Part shown: in pieces, positions 25,310 to 35,231 of the stretch
Position numbering within the stretch: position 1 is the first letter of the stretch
Layout of the letters: every line of letters begins with the position of its first letter
Source of the DNA: Desulfomarina profundi
GTDB taxonomy: Bacteria > Desulfobacterota > Desulfobulbia > Desulfobulbales > Desulfocapsaceae
NCBI RefSeq assembly: GCF_019703855.1
Contig: NZ_AP024086.1
Span: 1,260,501 to 1,324,500, forward strand
Direction: 5' to 3'
Length of the DNA stretch: 64,000 nt
Program-made: the position numbers and the translations under genes
Notes under the pieces: model-generated
Seen by the model: only the letters and a program-made list of their open reading frames with translations
The model's database searches: none
What the model was told of the DNA's origin: nothing

Positions 25310-27730
25310 GTGGAATTTAATGATTCATTGAGTATAGGTATGGACGATTTTTCCAATAATGAAGATATGGAAATACCTGAAGTTCTGCCTATGATGGCTG
25401 TTCGGGATGTGGTCGTTTTCAATTATATGATTATTCCCCTGTTTGTCGGGCGACCGGGTTCTGTTGAGGCTGTCAACGAGGCTCTTGCATCCAATAAACT
25501 GCTGATGCTGGTCACTCAGAAAGATGCGACAAAAGACAATCCAACGGAAAAAGACCTCTACGAAGTCGGAATGGTCTGTATGGTCATGCGGACGCTCAAG
25601 TTGCCCGATGGCCGGTTGAAGGTTCTTGTGCAGGCCATGTCCAAGGCAAGAATAAAGGAATTTCTCCGTACGGATCCATCCTACCAGGTGGCAGTGGAGG
25701 TGATAGAAGACCAGCCCATGGAAGGGGAAGTGAGCGTTGAGGTGGAAGCCCTGATGCGAACGGTACGGGAGCAGACTGAGAAAATCATGTCGCTTCGGGG
25801 AATCCTTTCCGCCGATCTTATGATGATTATCAACAACATTGAAGATCCGGGCCGATTGGCAGACCTGGTCGGTTCTAATCTACGCCTGAAGATCCCGGAA
25901 TCCCAGAAAATTCTTGAGGAAACTGATCCTGTTGTCCGGTTGCAGCTGGTGAATGAACTGCTGGCCAAGGAACTGGAAGTGTCCACGGTGCAGGCAAAGA
26001 TTCAGAATGATGCCAAGGAGGAGATGAGCAAATCCCAGCGGGAATATTTTCTCCGCGAGCAGATCCACGCCCTGCAGAAGGAGCTGGGAGATACAGATGA
26101 TTACGGTCAGGAAATTGATGAACTTTCCCGCAGGCTGAAAAAAACAAAAATGCCGAAGCCGGTTCGAAAGGAAGCCAAAAAACAGCTGAATCGAATGGCC
26201 ATGATGCACCCGGATTCTTCTGAGGCGACCATTATTCGTACTTATATTGACTGGATTCTCGATGTGCCGTGGAAGAAGGGGACCAAGGATCATCTTGATC
26301 TGAAAAGGGCAAAAGAGATCCTGGATGAAGATCATTTCGGCCTGGACAAGGTGAAGGAGAGGATTCTTGAGTTTCTTGCCGTGCGAAAGCTCAATAAATC
26401 AACCAAGGGCCCCATCCTCTGTTTCGTCGGCCCTCCGGGGGTTGGTAAAACTTCTCTCGGGCAATCCATTGCCAGGGCCATGGGGAGAAAATTCTACAGG
26501 CTCTCATTGGGCGGGATGCGTGACGAAGCGGAAATTCGCGGTCACAGGCGCACCTATATCGGCGCCATGCCCGGTAGAATTGTTCAGGGGTTAAAGACTA
26601 CCGGAGCAAACAATCCTGTTTTCATGATGGACGAGGTCGATAAGATCGGTGCGGACTACAGGGGTGACCCGTCTTCGGCATTGCTGGAAGTTCTCGATCC
26701 GGAGCAGAATTTTGAGTTTACTGATCACTATATGAATCTGCCTATCAATCTGTCAAAGGTGATGTTTATCACGACGGCCAACATGAGCGATACCATCCCG
26801 AGGCCATTACTGGACAGGATGGAGGTTATTCGTCTGTCCGGGTATACCCTTGAGGAAAAGGTTGTGATTGCACGCAGGTATCTCTTGCCAAGACAGGTAA
26901 AGGAAAATGGTGTGCGTCCCTCACAGATCCGTATCAAGGATGAGACCATAGAATATATTGCCACACATTATACTTATGAAGCAGGGTTGAGAAATCTGGA
27001 GCGGGAAATCGGCAAGATCTGTCGGAAGATTGCCCGCAAGATTGCCGAAGGCGGACGGGGTCCGTACACTGTCAGTAAGAGGAATATTGAAAAATACCTC
27101 GGTCCCCCGAAAACCATACCAGAATCCGAACTGCAGCGGCTTGAGCAGCCCGGCCTGGTAACCGGTCTTGCCTGGACCGAAGTTGGCGGGGAGATATTGC
27201 AGATAGAGGTTAATCTGATGCCCGGCAAGGGTAAACTGATTCTGACAGGACAACTGGGGGATGTCATGAAGGAATCGGCCCAGGCAGCTCTAACCTATTG
27301 CCGAAGCCGTTTCCGGGAGCTGGGGGTGAAAGAGGATTATTTCGATACAATAGACATCCATATCCATGTACCCGCCGGGGCTATTCCAAAGGATGGGCCT
27401 TCGGCCGGTATCACCATGGCCACAGCACTTTATTCTGCCATTGTTCAGAAGAAAGTTATAGGAAAACTGGCCATGACAGGGGAAGTTACCCTGCGTGGAC
27501 GTGTTCTGCCCATAGGTGGCCTGAAGGAAAAGGCTCTGGCGGCATTGCGTGCCGGGATCACCACGGTAATTATTCCAGAGCAGAATAAAAAAGATCTGGT
27601 GGAAATACCTGAGGATATCAGAAAGAAGATGGATTTTTACCCGGTGAAGGATATGGATCAGGTGGTGAAAATTGCGTTTAACAACAAGTCCGGTCAGAAA
27701 AAGAGAAGTACAGGGAAGAAGAAAAAATAA
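25310..27730 (+). CDS. lon: ATP-dependent protease Lon
   Basis: An 806-residue AAA+ serine protease of the cytoplasm. Domains: N-terminal substrate-binding LON domain (about 25-215), ATPase with Walker [16 protein letters not shown] (about 380) and [10 protein letters not shown], and C-terminal protease with the Ser/Lys dyad in [14 protein letters not shown] and [10 protein letters not shown]. The start is GTG at 25310 with AGGAGG six bases upstream. The C-terminal tail is lysine-rich ([10 protein letters not shown]). Lon removes misfolded and regulatory proteins, including antitoxins in other bacteria; a link to hipB here is speculation. Confidence 0.98.
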   Translation: MEFNDSLSIGMDDFSNNEDMEIPEVLPMMAVRDVVVFNYMIIPLFVGRPGSVEAVNEALASNKLLMLVTQKDATKDNPTEKDLYEVGMVCMVMRTLKLPDGRLKVLVQAMSKARIKEFLRTDPSYQVAVEVIEDQPMEGEVSVEVEALMRTVREQTEKIMSLRGILSADLMMIINNIEDPGRLADLVGSNLRLKIPESQKILEETDPVVRLQLVNELLAKELEVSTVQAKIQNDAKEEMSKSQREYFLREQIHALQKELGDTDDYGQEIDELSRRLKKTKMPKPVRKEAKKQLNRMAMMHPDSSEATIIRTYIDWILDVPWKKGTKDHLDLKRAKEILDEDHFGLDKVKERILEFLAVRKLNKSTKGPILCFVGPPGVGKTSLGQSIARAMGRKFYRLSLGGMRDEAEIRGHRRTYIGAMPGRIVQGLKTTGANNPVFMMDEVDKIGADYRGDPSSALLEVLDPEQNFEFTDHYMNLPINLSKVMFITTANMSDTIPRPLLDRMEVIRLSGYTLEEKVVIARRYLLPRQVKENGVRPSQIRIKDETIEYIATHYTYEAGLRNLEREIGKICRKIARKIAEGGRGPYTVSKRNIEKYLGPPKTIPESELQRLEQPGLVTGLAWTEVGGEILQIEVNLMPGKGKLILTGQLGDVMKESAQAALTYCRSRFRELGVKEDYFDTIDIHIHVPAGAIPKDGPSAGITMATALYSAIVQKKVIGKLAMTGEVTLRGRVLPIGGLKEKALAALRAGITTVIIPEQNKKDLVEIPEDIRKKMDFYPVKDMDQVVKIAFNNKSGQKKRSTGKKKK

Positions 27731-27736
27731 ATTTAG

Positions 27737-28153
27737 ACCTGAATCCTGCAATTGGTAAGTCTATTGGAGATGCGAGGCATTAAGGGCGCAGACGTATTAA
27801 CATACTTCAAGCCCTTGATAACGAAGCAGATTCGATAAAATTGCCAATCCCGCAGGGCGAGGGAATAAAGAAAAAACAATCTCACTCAGAAAGTGAGTAG
27901 TACAACCCTTACTGCGATATGATAATTATTTGTTTATACAGTATGATGGACTCGTAAAAACTCCGATCTACTGCGTTGTGGGGTGATCGTGTAATGCTCG
28001 ACGTACTATATGTACGCCTGCGCTTACACGACACCGCCACGCCTTGTATATCGAAGTTTTTCCAGAGTCCATCTGGGAACGTTGAACGACTTTTTACGAG
28101 ATCATCACAGTATAAATACTTTTTATTTATTTTCGAAGTGCAGGATTTAGGTT
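27737..28153. repeat. Repeat cluster bounded by inverted ACCTGAATCCTGCA copies
   Basis: ACCTGAATCCTGCA (27737-27750) and its near complement TGCAGGATTTAGGTT (28139-28153) bracket ~390 bases without genes between lon and mltG. Inside are a small hairpin around GTATTAACATAC with flanks TTAAGGGC/GCCCTTGATAA (27779-27822) and the family-A palindrome at 27943-28106. This looks like nested mobile or repetitive units. Confidence 0.55.
27943..28106 (+). mobile_element. MITE-like palindromic element (family A, copy 1)
   Basis: This ~164-base non-coding unit is the reverse complement of 56702-56862, at about 90% identity by eye. The ends ATGATGGACTCGTAAAAA and TTTTTACGAGATCAT are inverted repeats, and the interior arms continue into an imperfect hairpin centred on GTACTATATGTACG. 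It encodes nothing. It is best described as a miniature inverted-repeat or REP-like element; no target duplication could be defined. Confidence 0.7.
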
Positions 28154-28192
28154 AGACCAAACTGAGCTATACCCGTAGACAGAGAAGGTATT

Positions 28193-29263
28193 GTGACTGA
28201 CGATACAGAACAGTTGGATGAAAAAAGATTTAACGGAAAAAGGGTTGTCCTGTGGACAGCCCTTTTTCTGTTTCTTGCCGGATTGATGCTCTTTATCTGG
28301 TTTGCTGCCTACCTGGTTGGAAAAGGACCCGGGCCCGCGGGCCGGAAAGTGGTGGTAACCATTCCTTCGGGAACATCCGTCAGGGGCGCAGCAAAAATAT
28401 TGGGAGAAAACGGATTGATCTATGATGATATCCGCTTTTCCCTGCTGGTCAAATTGTCCGGTCATGCAGCCCATATTCGAGCTGGAGAATTTCAGCTTGT
28501 AACGGGAAAAACTCCGGGTAAATTACTGGAAGAGCTGCTCAAAGCAAGACAGGTACAGCACCCGATAACCATTCGAGAGGGATTGAGGGCACAGGAAATT
28601 GGTGAAATTTTTGCAGCGGAAGGTTGGTGTGATTCGAAATCCTTTATGGACCATGTTACAGACAGCAGCTTGATTGCATCCCTGGGACTGAAAGGGCTTG
28701 ACAGTCTGGAGGGATATCTTTATCCGGATACCTATATGCTGACCCTGGAAACCAAGGGGGCGGAAAAGATCATCACCATGATGGTCAGACGGTTTTTCCA
28801 GGTCTGGAAGGACCTGATACAACAGGAGAATATGGAAGCTCCTTTTTCGAGAAAAGAAGTGGTTATCCTGGCCTCTATTATTGAAATGGAGACGGGAGAT
28901 CCGGGGGAGCGTCCGCTTATTGCCGGACTTTTTCTCAACAGACTGAAACGGGGGATGCGCCTGCAGTCTGATCCCACTGTGATTTATCCTTATCGGAACA
29001 GGGGGTATTTCGGTCCCATTACCCGTACCCATCTTCGTACGTCCTCACCTTATAATACCTATATATTGTCAGGCCTGCCCGCCGGGCCTATCTGTAATCC
29101 CGGTCGGGAATCCTTGTTGGCAGTATTGCGACCTGTTGAAAGTAACTATCTTTATTTTGTGTCGAAAAATGATGGCACACACTCTTTTTCCAGGACGCTG
29201 CGGGAACATAATCGCGCCGTGCAAAAATATCAGCGGAAAAAAAGAAATAAAAGAGGTAAATAG
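28193..29263 (+). CDS. mltG: Endolytic murein transglycosylase MltG
   Basis: A 356-residue inner-membrane protein with a short cytoplasmic N-terminus, one membrane segment (about 24-44) and a periplasmic YceG domain. Motifs: LEGYLYPDTYML, the catalytic-glutamate segment VVILASIIEMETGDP, RLKRGMRLQSDPTVIYPY and YNTYILSGLPAGPICNPG. It cleaves nascent glycan strands and helps set their length. The GTG start at 28193 has AGAAGG five bases upstream. It is followed by nadE after 51 bases. Confidence 0.95.
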   Translation: MTDDTEQLDEKRFNGKRVVLWTALFLFLAGLMLFIWFAAYLVGKGPGPAGRKVVVTIPSGTSVRGAAKILGENGLIYDDIRFSLLVKLSGHAAHIRAGEFQLVTGKTPGKLLEELLKARQVQHPITIREGLRAQEIGEIFAAEGWCDSKSFMDHVTDSSLIASLGLKGLDSLEGYLYPDTYMLTLETKGAEKIITMMVRRFFQVWKDLIQQENMEAPFSRKEVVILASIIEMETGDPGERPLIAGLFLNRLKRGMRLQSDPTVIYPYRNRGYFGPITRTHLRTSSPYNTYILSGLPAGPICNPGRESLLAVLRPVESNYLYFVSKNDGTHSFSRTLREHNRAVQKYQRKKRNKRGK

Positions 29264-29314
29264 GGAGTCTGTTTAGCTGTTGTTAACAGTCATGGATTCA
29301 GGTTCCTGTCATAA

Positions 29315-30967
29315 ATGGAGAAGAGAGTGAAAATCGGTCTTGTTCAGATAAATCCGGTTATCGGAGATTTTTCCGGGAACTGTGAAAAGATTAAAAAATG
29401 GGTTGATTCTGCCAGGGAAAAAAACTGCTCCCTTATTATTTTTCCTGAACTTGTAGTGTCGGGTTATCCACCCCAGGATCTGCTTGAACGTGAGGTTTTT
29501 CTCCAGAGTTACGAACAGGCACTGCAACAACTGGTGCAGGACCTTCCACCCGGTCCTGATGTGATGCTTGGTTGTGTTGAAAGGCGGGGAGATGGGCGGG
29601 GGAAACCACTGTACAATTCCGCTGTAGTGATTCGTGATAACAAAATTATTTTTCGAGCCAGAAAACGTCTCCTGCCTTCCTATGACGTCTTTGATGAGAC
29701 CAGGTATTTTGAACAGGGACCTGTTTCCGATATCTATGAAATCCATGGGCATCGTTTCTGTGTGACGATCTGCGAAGATGTCTGGCACCACGAGGTTCGT
29801 GACTATTCAATCCGGCCGGTGGATGATATTATCATAAGTGATGGTGCCCGTGTTGACGGGGTTATCAATATTTCCGCCTCTCCCTTTCAACGGGACAAGG
29901 AAAAGTTAAGGAAAACACTGTTTGCGGAAATTTGTTGCACTCACAATATTCCGTTTTTCTATTGCAACCAGGTGGGTGGCCAGGATTCCCTTATCTTTGA
30001 CGGACGCAGCCATGTACTGGACAGCCAGGGCCGGACTGTTGCACAGGCCGCGGGATTCAGGGAAGATATGATTGTCGTCGACAGCTCCGACTGGACAGGT
30101 GAGATGCATGAACCCGCCGAGATGGAATCGGTTCCGTCAGTGTACGATGCCCTGGTCCTCGGGGTCAGGGATTATGTGAAAAAATGTGGTTTCTCCTCGG
30201 TGGTTCTGGGGTTGTCCGGAGGGATCGATTCGGCGGTCACCGCTGTCATCGGGGTTGATGCCCTGGGATCGGAAAATGTTCTCGGTGTGGCTATGCCCTC
30301 CCTGTACAGCTCCGATGATTCCTTGGAAGATGCCCTTGAACTCGTCGCCAATCTTGGCTGCGGTTTTGAAAAAATTCCCATTGATGAACTGTTTTCAACC
30401 TTTAAAAAAAACCTGTCACCGCTGTTTGCGGGTTTTGGAGAGGATGTCACGGAACAGAATCTCCAGGCACGTATCAGAGGCAACCTGCTGATGGCCCTGT
30501 CAAACAAGTTTAATCATTTGCTGCTGACTACAGGCAACAAGAGCGAAATGGCTGTCGGGTACTGTACCCTCTACGGTGATATGAGTGGCGGGCTGGCGGT
30601 TATTTCCGATGTCCCAAAACAGCTTGTCTATGAACTCGCTGAATATATTAATCGGCAAAAAATCCGTATTCCACCCCGTATTATTACGAAACCGCCTACC
30701 GCTGAATTGAAACCTGACCAGTGTGATCAGGATGATCTGCCGCCCTATGAAATACTGGACAGGATCCTTGAACTGCATCTGGAAGGCGGGGAAGGACCGG
30801 ATGAAATCACAGCAAGGGGGTTTGACAATGATGTTGTCAGGGATGTCCTGCGACGGGTGCGCATAAATGAATATAAGCGAAAGCAGGCGCCAATGGGACT
30901 CAAGGTGACCAGCAAGGCTTTTGGCTATGGACGCAGGTTTCCCAATGTTCAGAATTTTCAGCAATAG
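29315..30967 (+). CDS. nadE: Glutamine-dependent NAD+ synthetase
   Basis: A 550-residue two-domain enzyme. The N-terminal nitrilase-type glutaminase has Glu in IIFPELVVSGYPP, Lys in KRLLPSYDVFDE and Cys in VTICEDVW. The C-terminal ATP-pyrophosphatase domain has LSGGIDSAVTAV and LLTTGNKSEMAVGYCTLYGDM. It amidates nicotinic acid adenine dinucleotide to NAD+ in the cytoplasm. Length and motifs are complete. The cytochrome gene starts eight bases later. Confidence 0.97.
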   Translation: MEKRVKIGLVQINPVIGDFSGNCEKIKKWVDSAREKNCSLIIFPELVVSGYPPQDLLEREVFLQSYEQALQQLVQDLPPGPDVMLGCVERRGDGRGKPLYNSAVVIRDNKIIFRARKRLLPSYDVFDETRYFEQGPVSDIYEIHGHRFCVTICEDVWHHEVRDYSIRPVDDIIISDGARVDGVINISASPFQRDKEKLRKTLFAEICCTHNIPFFYCNQVGGQDSLIFDGRSHVLDSQGRTVAQAAGFREDMIVVDSSDWTGEMHEPAEMESVPSVYDALVLGVRDYVKKCGFSSVVLGLSGGIDSAVTAVIGVDALGSENVLGVAMPSLYSSDDSLEDALELVANLGCGFEKIPIDELFSTFKKNLSPLFAGFGEDVTEQNLQARIRGNLLMALSNKFNHLLLTTGNKSEMAVGYCTLYGDMSGGLAVISDVPKQLVYELAEYINRQKIRIPPRIITKPPTAELKPDQCDQDDLPPYEILDRILELHLEGGEGPDEITARGFDNDVVRDVLRRVRINEYKRKQAPMGLKVTSKAFGYGRRFPNVQNFQQ

Positions 30968-30975
30968 TCTATTTT

Positions 30976-32753
30976 ATGGCTGGTGACCCTGACATGTCGG
31001 AAAAGAGAAAGCGTGTGTTGCACTGGTTTTTTATCGTTTTTGCTGCTGGAGCCTTTGTCTGGCTGATCTACAGTGAAGCGGTATTGAACCGTCCCGAAAA
31101 GCTGGGAATCACCAGCTCCGGCATGGTTGACATGTGTATCACCTGCCACAGGGATGAAAAACTCGATCCCGCCCATGATCCAAAGGTGATTGGCTGCAGC
31201 AGTTGTCATCTCGGCAATCCTCTTGCCATTACCGAAGAAGCGGCCCACAGGGATATGGTACTGAATCCGGGTGATCTCCGTCATGTGGAGAAAACCTGTT
31301 CAACTGAAGGGTGTCATCCAAAGGATGTTCACAAGGTAAAGAATTCCCTCATGGCAACCAACAGGGGGATTCTCGGTACCCTTCTCTATTACTGGGGGAG
31401 AGCAAAAGCCAGGATACGGAGCTTACGGTCGAAAAACTGCTGCAAGAGAAAAAAGATACCCTTGCCATTGATTATTTCAGTAAACTCTGCGCCACCTGCC
31501 ACCTCTGGAAACAGAAAAATGATATGGTCGGTGCTCCCGATTTTTTCAGAAAAAAGGGTGGGGGATGTTCCGCCTGCCATTATTCAATCCCTGGGGAATC
31601 GGGTGTTTCAGTTACAGTGTCCGATGACGGTGATGAGCTTGAAAAAAAGAAAATCCATCCCCTGGTAACGAAAAAGGTTCAAAGTTCCAACTGTGTACGG
31701 TGCCATAACCGTTCCGGCAGGATAGGCATCTCCTACATGGGTATTTTTGAATCTGAAGGGTATGGAACGCCCTATGAAAAGGGAACGGTGAGCTCAAAAC
31801 AGCTTCCCGGGGCCAGGTTTTATCTTGATCTGGCTGATGATATTCATCACAGCAGGGGGATGGAGTGTATAGACTGTCATACCAGAAATGAGATTATGGG
31901 AGATGGTACCAGTTATGCCCATTATGAAGATCAGCTGGAGATATCCTGTGAAACCTGTCATACAGCTGATCCAGGGATTACCAGGAAAAATAATCGTTTG
32001 AACAATGTTGTAAAAGGAAAGGATGGCTGGGTTCTTGCTGGCAAGGTGAATGATAAAAACTTTCCCTTGAAACCGATAAAAAAAGGAGTCTGTGACTTTA
32101 CTGCCCACAAGCGGGTTTCATGCGAGGCGTGCCATTCAAGCTGGGTGGCTCAGTGCTATGGCTGCCATGTGAAAAGGGATGCGGCCCAGACCCACCTGGA
32201 TAAACTGACTCTGAAAGAGACCTCCGGCTGGTGGGAAGAGGGGCGGTCTTATATCCGCTATGAAAAACCGATGCTTGGAGTGTGGAATGACGAGGTGGTC
32301 ATCGTTACTCCCGGCTGCCAGGATATAGTCACGGTACTTGACAAAAAGGGTAAGCTTGAAAAGAGTTTTAATCGTTTAACCATGGCTGCTATCAACCCCC
32401 ATACCACCCAGGCAAAAGGGAGAAAATGCATTGATTGTCATGGCTCGACTAAAACCCTTGGGCTTGGAAATGGAACCTTGTACGAGAAGGATGGGAAACT
32501 GGTCTTTGAGCCTTTGGGACAGGGGGTGATGACGGACAGTGGTAAAACCGTGCCCCTTGATGCCTATGTGACCCTTGATGGAGAGCCGTTGCAGAACAGC
32601 TCCCGGCCGGAACTGCGTCCCTTCAATGGGGTCGAGTTAAAGGCTATTCTGCGTGTGGGGACATGTGTCATCTGCCATGATTCTTATGAAGACAGAATCT
32701 GGAAATCATACACGGCAGAGACAGTCTGCAGCCGTGATAAATCTGAAGATTAA
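30976..32753 (+). pseudogene. Membrane-anchored dodecaheme cytochrome c, frameshifted
   Basis: One N-terminal membrane segment (LHWFFIVFAAGAFVWLIYS) is followed by twelve heme-binding motifs: CITCH, CSSCH, an unusual CX4CH (CSTEGCH), then CATCH, CSACH, CVRCH, CIDCH, CETCH, CEACH, CYGCH, CIDCH and CVICH. The reading frame shifts by -1 at the five-G run 31394-31398 (YYWG/ESKSQ); one extra G restores a single protein of about 592 residues. Such proteins carry electrons in the periplasm, often between the quinone pool and terminal reductases. I do not recognise the exact family. The frameshift may be a sequence error, so it may be functional. Confidence 0.8.
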
Positions 32754-32846
32754 TAGAGGGGAGACGGTATCGGTATTGTAACAGGAAATATTTCCGGCCT
32801 GAAAAAGCACCAGATCAAATCCCTGGAACGTCTGGGAACCAAGAGG

Positions 32847-34421
32847 GTGCAGCGGGATAAAATCATTAATCCGGAAATGGCACGAAACATCTGTCAGCTG
32901 TCCATGGAAATTAACAGGCAGATAGGGTTGCTCGTGCATCGGTCCGGCAAGGTAGAATCCATTATTGTGGGTGATTATTCCCGGATTGTCATTCCCAGGC
33001 TCGGTCATGTGCGTTCTTCCGGCGGGAGACTGAAAGGACTGAGACTCATCCATACTCATCTGGCCGGGGAAGATATCAGTGATGAAGACCTGATGGATCT
33101 GCTCTTTCTCAGGTTGGATCTGCTCTCAGTGTTGAAAATGACCGAAGATGGCCTCCCTGAACAGCTATATACAGCCCATTTACTCCCCGCCGTAAAAGAT
33201 GGAAGAAACTGGATATTTCTTGATCCGGTTCATCCGGCCAATCAGTTTGAGTCGGCGGAAGAACTGATTCTGGCAGTGGAGCGGGATTTTGCAGCTCAGC
33301 ACAGGGCAAAGAGTGTCGACAGTAAAGAGGACAGGGCAATTCTGATCAGTGTCAGTACGGAGTCGCGGCTTCGGGCGGAGGAGTCCCTGGCGGAGCTTGC
33401 CGAACTGAGCCGGTCTGATAATGTGAAAGTTCTCGATACTGTTCTGCAGCGCAGACGAAAGGTCAATCCACGCCTAATTCTTGGTAAGGGAAAGCTGGCG
33501 GAAATTATGATACGGGCGCTACAGCTTGACGCGAATCTGCTCATTTTTAATCAGGAACTGAATCCGTCCCAGATTCGATCCATTACCGAATTTACCGAGT
33601 TGCGTGTTATAGACCGTACGCAACTCATCCTTGATATTTTCGCCCACAGGGCCATGAGCAGGGAGGGAAAGCTCCAGGTGGAGATGGCCCAGTTGAAATA
33701 TATGCTGCCAAGGCTTTCTTCAAGGGATGATTCCCTGTCGCGGCTGACAGGTGGAATTGGTGCCAGGGGGCCTGGAGAAACAAAGCTTGAGATTGATCGC
33801 CGCAGGATCAATGACAGGCTTGCCAGGTTGGCAAAAGAATTGAAAAATGTCAGCCGGGAGCGGTACCGGAGACGGGCAAAGAGAAGAAAGAGAGATCTGC
33901 CGGTCATCTCCCTTGTCGGTTATACCAATGCTGGAAAATCGACACTGCTCAACACTCTTACCAACAGTTCTATCGTTGCCGAGAACAAACTTTTTGCAAC
34001 TCTGGACCCCACCAGCCGCAGGTTGCGTTTTCCAAAGGAAATTGAGGTTATCATAACAGATACCGTAGGGTTTATCCGGGATCTTCCTGCTGAACTGCTC
34101 AAAGCATTCATGGCCACACTGGAAGAACTGCAGGAAGCGGATCTTCTTGTCCATGTAATTGATGTCTCAAATCCTCTCTACCAGGACCAGGTACAGGTGG
34201 TGGAAAATCTTCTGGAAGAGCTGGAGCTGGGATCCATTCCATGTCTGAAACTCTATAACAAGGCAGATCTCCTTCAGGACAGCACTGTTGCGGATGGCTT
34301 GCTGAGAAAAAATGAGTTGCTGGTAAGTTGTTTTGAGCCCGAGACATTAAAGACGTTTCTGATCAAAGCTGAAACGCTGATAGGCAAGGTTGCGGGAATA
34401 AATTGTCAGGGACGTAGGTAG
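32847..34421 (+). CDS. hflX: GTPase HflX
   Basis: A ribosome-associated GTPase with an N-terminal HflX domain (KVNPRLILGKGKLAEI, LELNPSQIR-like, RTQLILDIFAHRAMSREGKLQVEMAQLKY, GGIGARGPGETKLEIDRRRI) and a C-terminal G domain with G1 VGYTNAGKSTLLN, G3 DTVGFI and G4 LYNKADL. Homology continues upstream of the GTG at 32847 (NISGLKKHQIKSLERLGTKR) to about 32775, but no ATG, GTG or TTG is in frame there; ATT at 32775 or ATC at 32769 could serve, with GAGGGGAG close by. The true start is therefore uncertain. It ends 16 bases inside the convergent PilZ gene. Confidence 0.93.
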   Translation: MQRDKIINPEMARNICQLSMEINRQIGLLVHRSGKVESIIVGDYSRIVIPRLGHVRSSGGRLKGLRLIHTHLAGEDISDEDLMDLLFLRLDLLSVLKMTEDGLPEQLYTAHLLPAVKDGRNWIFLDPVHPANQFESAEELILAVERDFAAQHRAKSVDSKEDRAILISVSTESRLRAEESLAELAELSRSDNVKVLDTVLQRRRKVNPRLILGKGKLAEIMIRALQLDANLLIFNQELNPSQIRSITEFTELRVIDRTQLILDIFAHRAMSREGKLQVEMAQLKYMLPRLSSRDDSLSRLTGGIGARGPGETKLEIDRRRINDRLARLAKELKNVSRERYRRRAKRRKRDLPVISLVGYTNAGKSTLLNTLTNSSIVAENKLFATLDPTSRRLRFPKEIEVIITDTVGFIRDLPAELLKAFMATLEELQEADLLVHVIDVSNPLYQDQVQVVENLLEELELGSIPCLKLYNKADLLQDSTVADGLLRKNELLVSCFEPETLKTFLIKAETLIGKVAGINCQGRR

Positions 34422-34885
34422 AATCCCAGTTCTTTTTCAAAGGCCTGATCTTCTATAAATTCACAGCCGATCCTCCCCCTGTCAACCGAGCGGATGATGA
34501 CATTTTTGAAAAGTACTGTCTGCTTTCGGTTGTCAAGGGTGAAGCTCAGTGTACCTTTCTGGCCTGTCTTGATATTGTGTATTCCGCGGACGAGAAAGCA
34601 GACACCACTGAGAGAAAGGTTTGAAATTTTGACAAGTCCACCGCCTGTTGCAGGTGTTTTTAGCTCATAAGTACCTGTTAAGTCAGTATTTTTTCTGTAG
34701 TGACGTCGAAATTCAAGCTGGATCCTGAATCTGTTGCCACACTTGCATTTCACCTTCAGCAGATGTTGACGATTACGGAACTGAGTAACGGATATGGTTT
34801 TTGCCAAATTGCACTTCGGGCAGATGATGGTTGCTTCATTGCCACTTTTCACGAAGGATTTGGTCATATTCTTTTCTGTCGTCAT
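34406..34885 (-). CDS. Zinc-ribbon plus PilZ-domain protein
   Basis: A 159-residue protein. The N-terminal half has a likely zinc ribbon (CPKCNLAKTISVTQF, then KCKCGNRF). The C-terminal half is a PilZ domain with the cyclic-di-GMP motifs RxxxR (RRHYRK) and NxSxxG (NLSLSG) around residues 60-98. It probably binds c-di-GMP in the cytoplasm and passes the signal to an unknown partner. In-frame start alternatives include an ATG seven codons downstream. The gene overlaps the 3' end of hflX by 16 bases on the opposite strand. Confidence 0.8.
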   Translation of the reverse strand: MTTEKNMTKSFVKSGNEATIICPKCNLAKTISVTQFRNRQHLLKVKCKCGNRFRIQLEFRRHYRKNTDLTGTYELKTPATGGGLVKISNLSLSGVCFLVRGIHNIKTGQKGTLSFTLDNRKQTVLFKNVIIRSVDRGRIGCEFIEDQAFEKELGFYLRP

Positions 34886-34994
34886 ACCTGATTATACAAT
34901 CATACGAATCTATTATCAAATCTACAGAGCCTCACATATTATAAGACCAAATGAGATAAATGACTATAGGTAAATAGAATGAATTCTTTTTTTT

Positions 34995-35052
34995 GAGGGG
35001 ATAGAGGTGAGGGGTGAGGGGTTGGGGGTTGGGAGTTAGGAGTTGGGGGTTA
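34995..35052 (+). repeat. G-rich low-complexity tract (possible G-quadruplex)
   Basis: A run of GAGGGG, GGTGAGGGG, GTTGGGGG and GTTGGGAG-type units on the + strand holds at least four tracts of three or more Gs. It lies directly beyond the stop codon of the small CXXC protein gene. It may form a G-quadruplex or be a simple repeat remnant. Confidence 0.6.
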
Positions 35053-35220
35053 GTCGTAGATTATTGCGGTGTATCTCTCAAGGACTTCTTCAGTTTCCCG
35101 GTCCAGATCGGCTGCAACCTCGTGAATCTGGTATTCCTTGCCACAGAGGGTACATCGCAGTCGTACGCGTCTGCAACTGCGATGTACTTCTAGTTTTCCT
35201 GCACACTGTTTACATTTCAT
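35050..35220 (-). CDS. Small double-CXXC protein
   Basis: A 56-residue protein starting MKCKQCAGKLEVHRSC, with a second CTLCGKEY pair and the ending LERYTAIIYD. The two CXXC pairs suggest a zinc ribbon. A family of such small proteins in Desulfobacterota, described as dual CXXC motif small (seleno)proteins, has the same layout, as I recall; here every position is cysteine and I see no in-frame TGA. It starts 11 bases after the pyrE stop and should be co-transcribed with it. Its role is unknown. Confidence 0.75.
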   Translation of the reverse strand: MKCKQCAGKLEVHRSCRRVRLRCTLCGKEYQIHEVAADLDRETEEVLERYTAIIYD

Positions 35221-35231
35221 GATTGTCCGGT

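Noticed and set aside
27731-28192. A tRNA or other structured RNA gene between lon and mltG
   Set aside because: The strong hairpins belong to dispersed repeats found elsewhere in the window, and no cloverleaf with conserved T-arm bases is visible.
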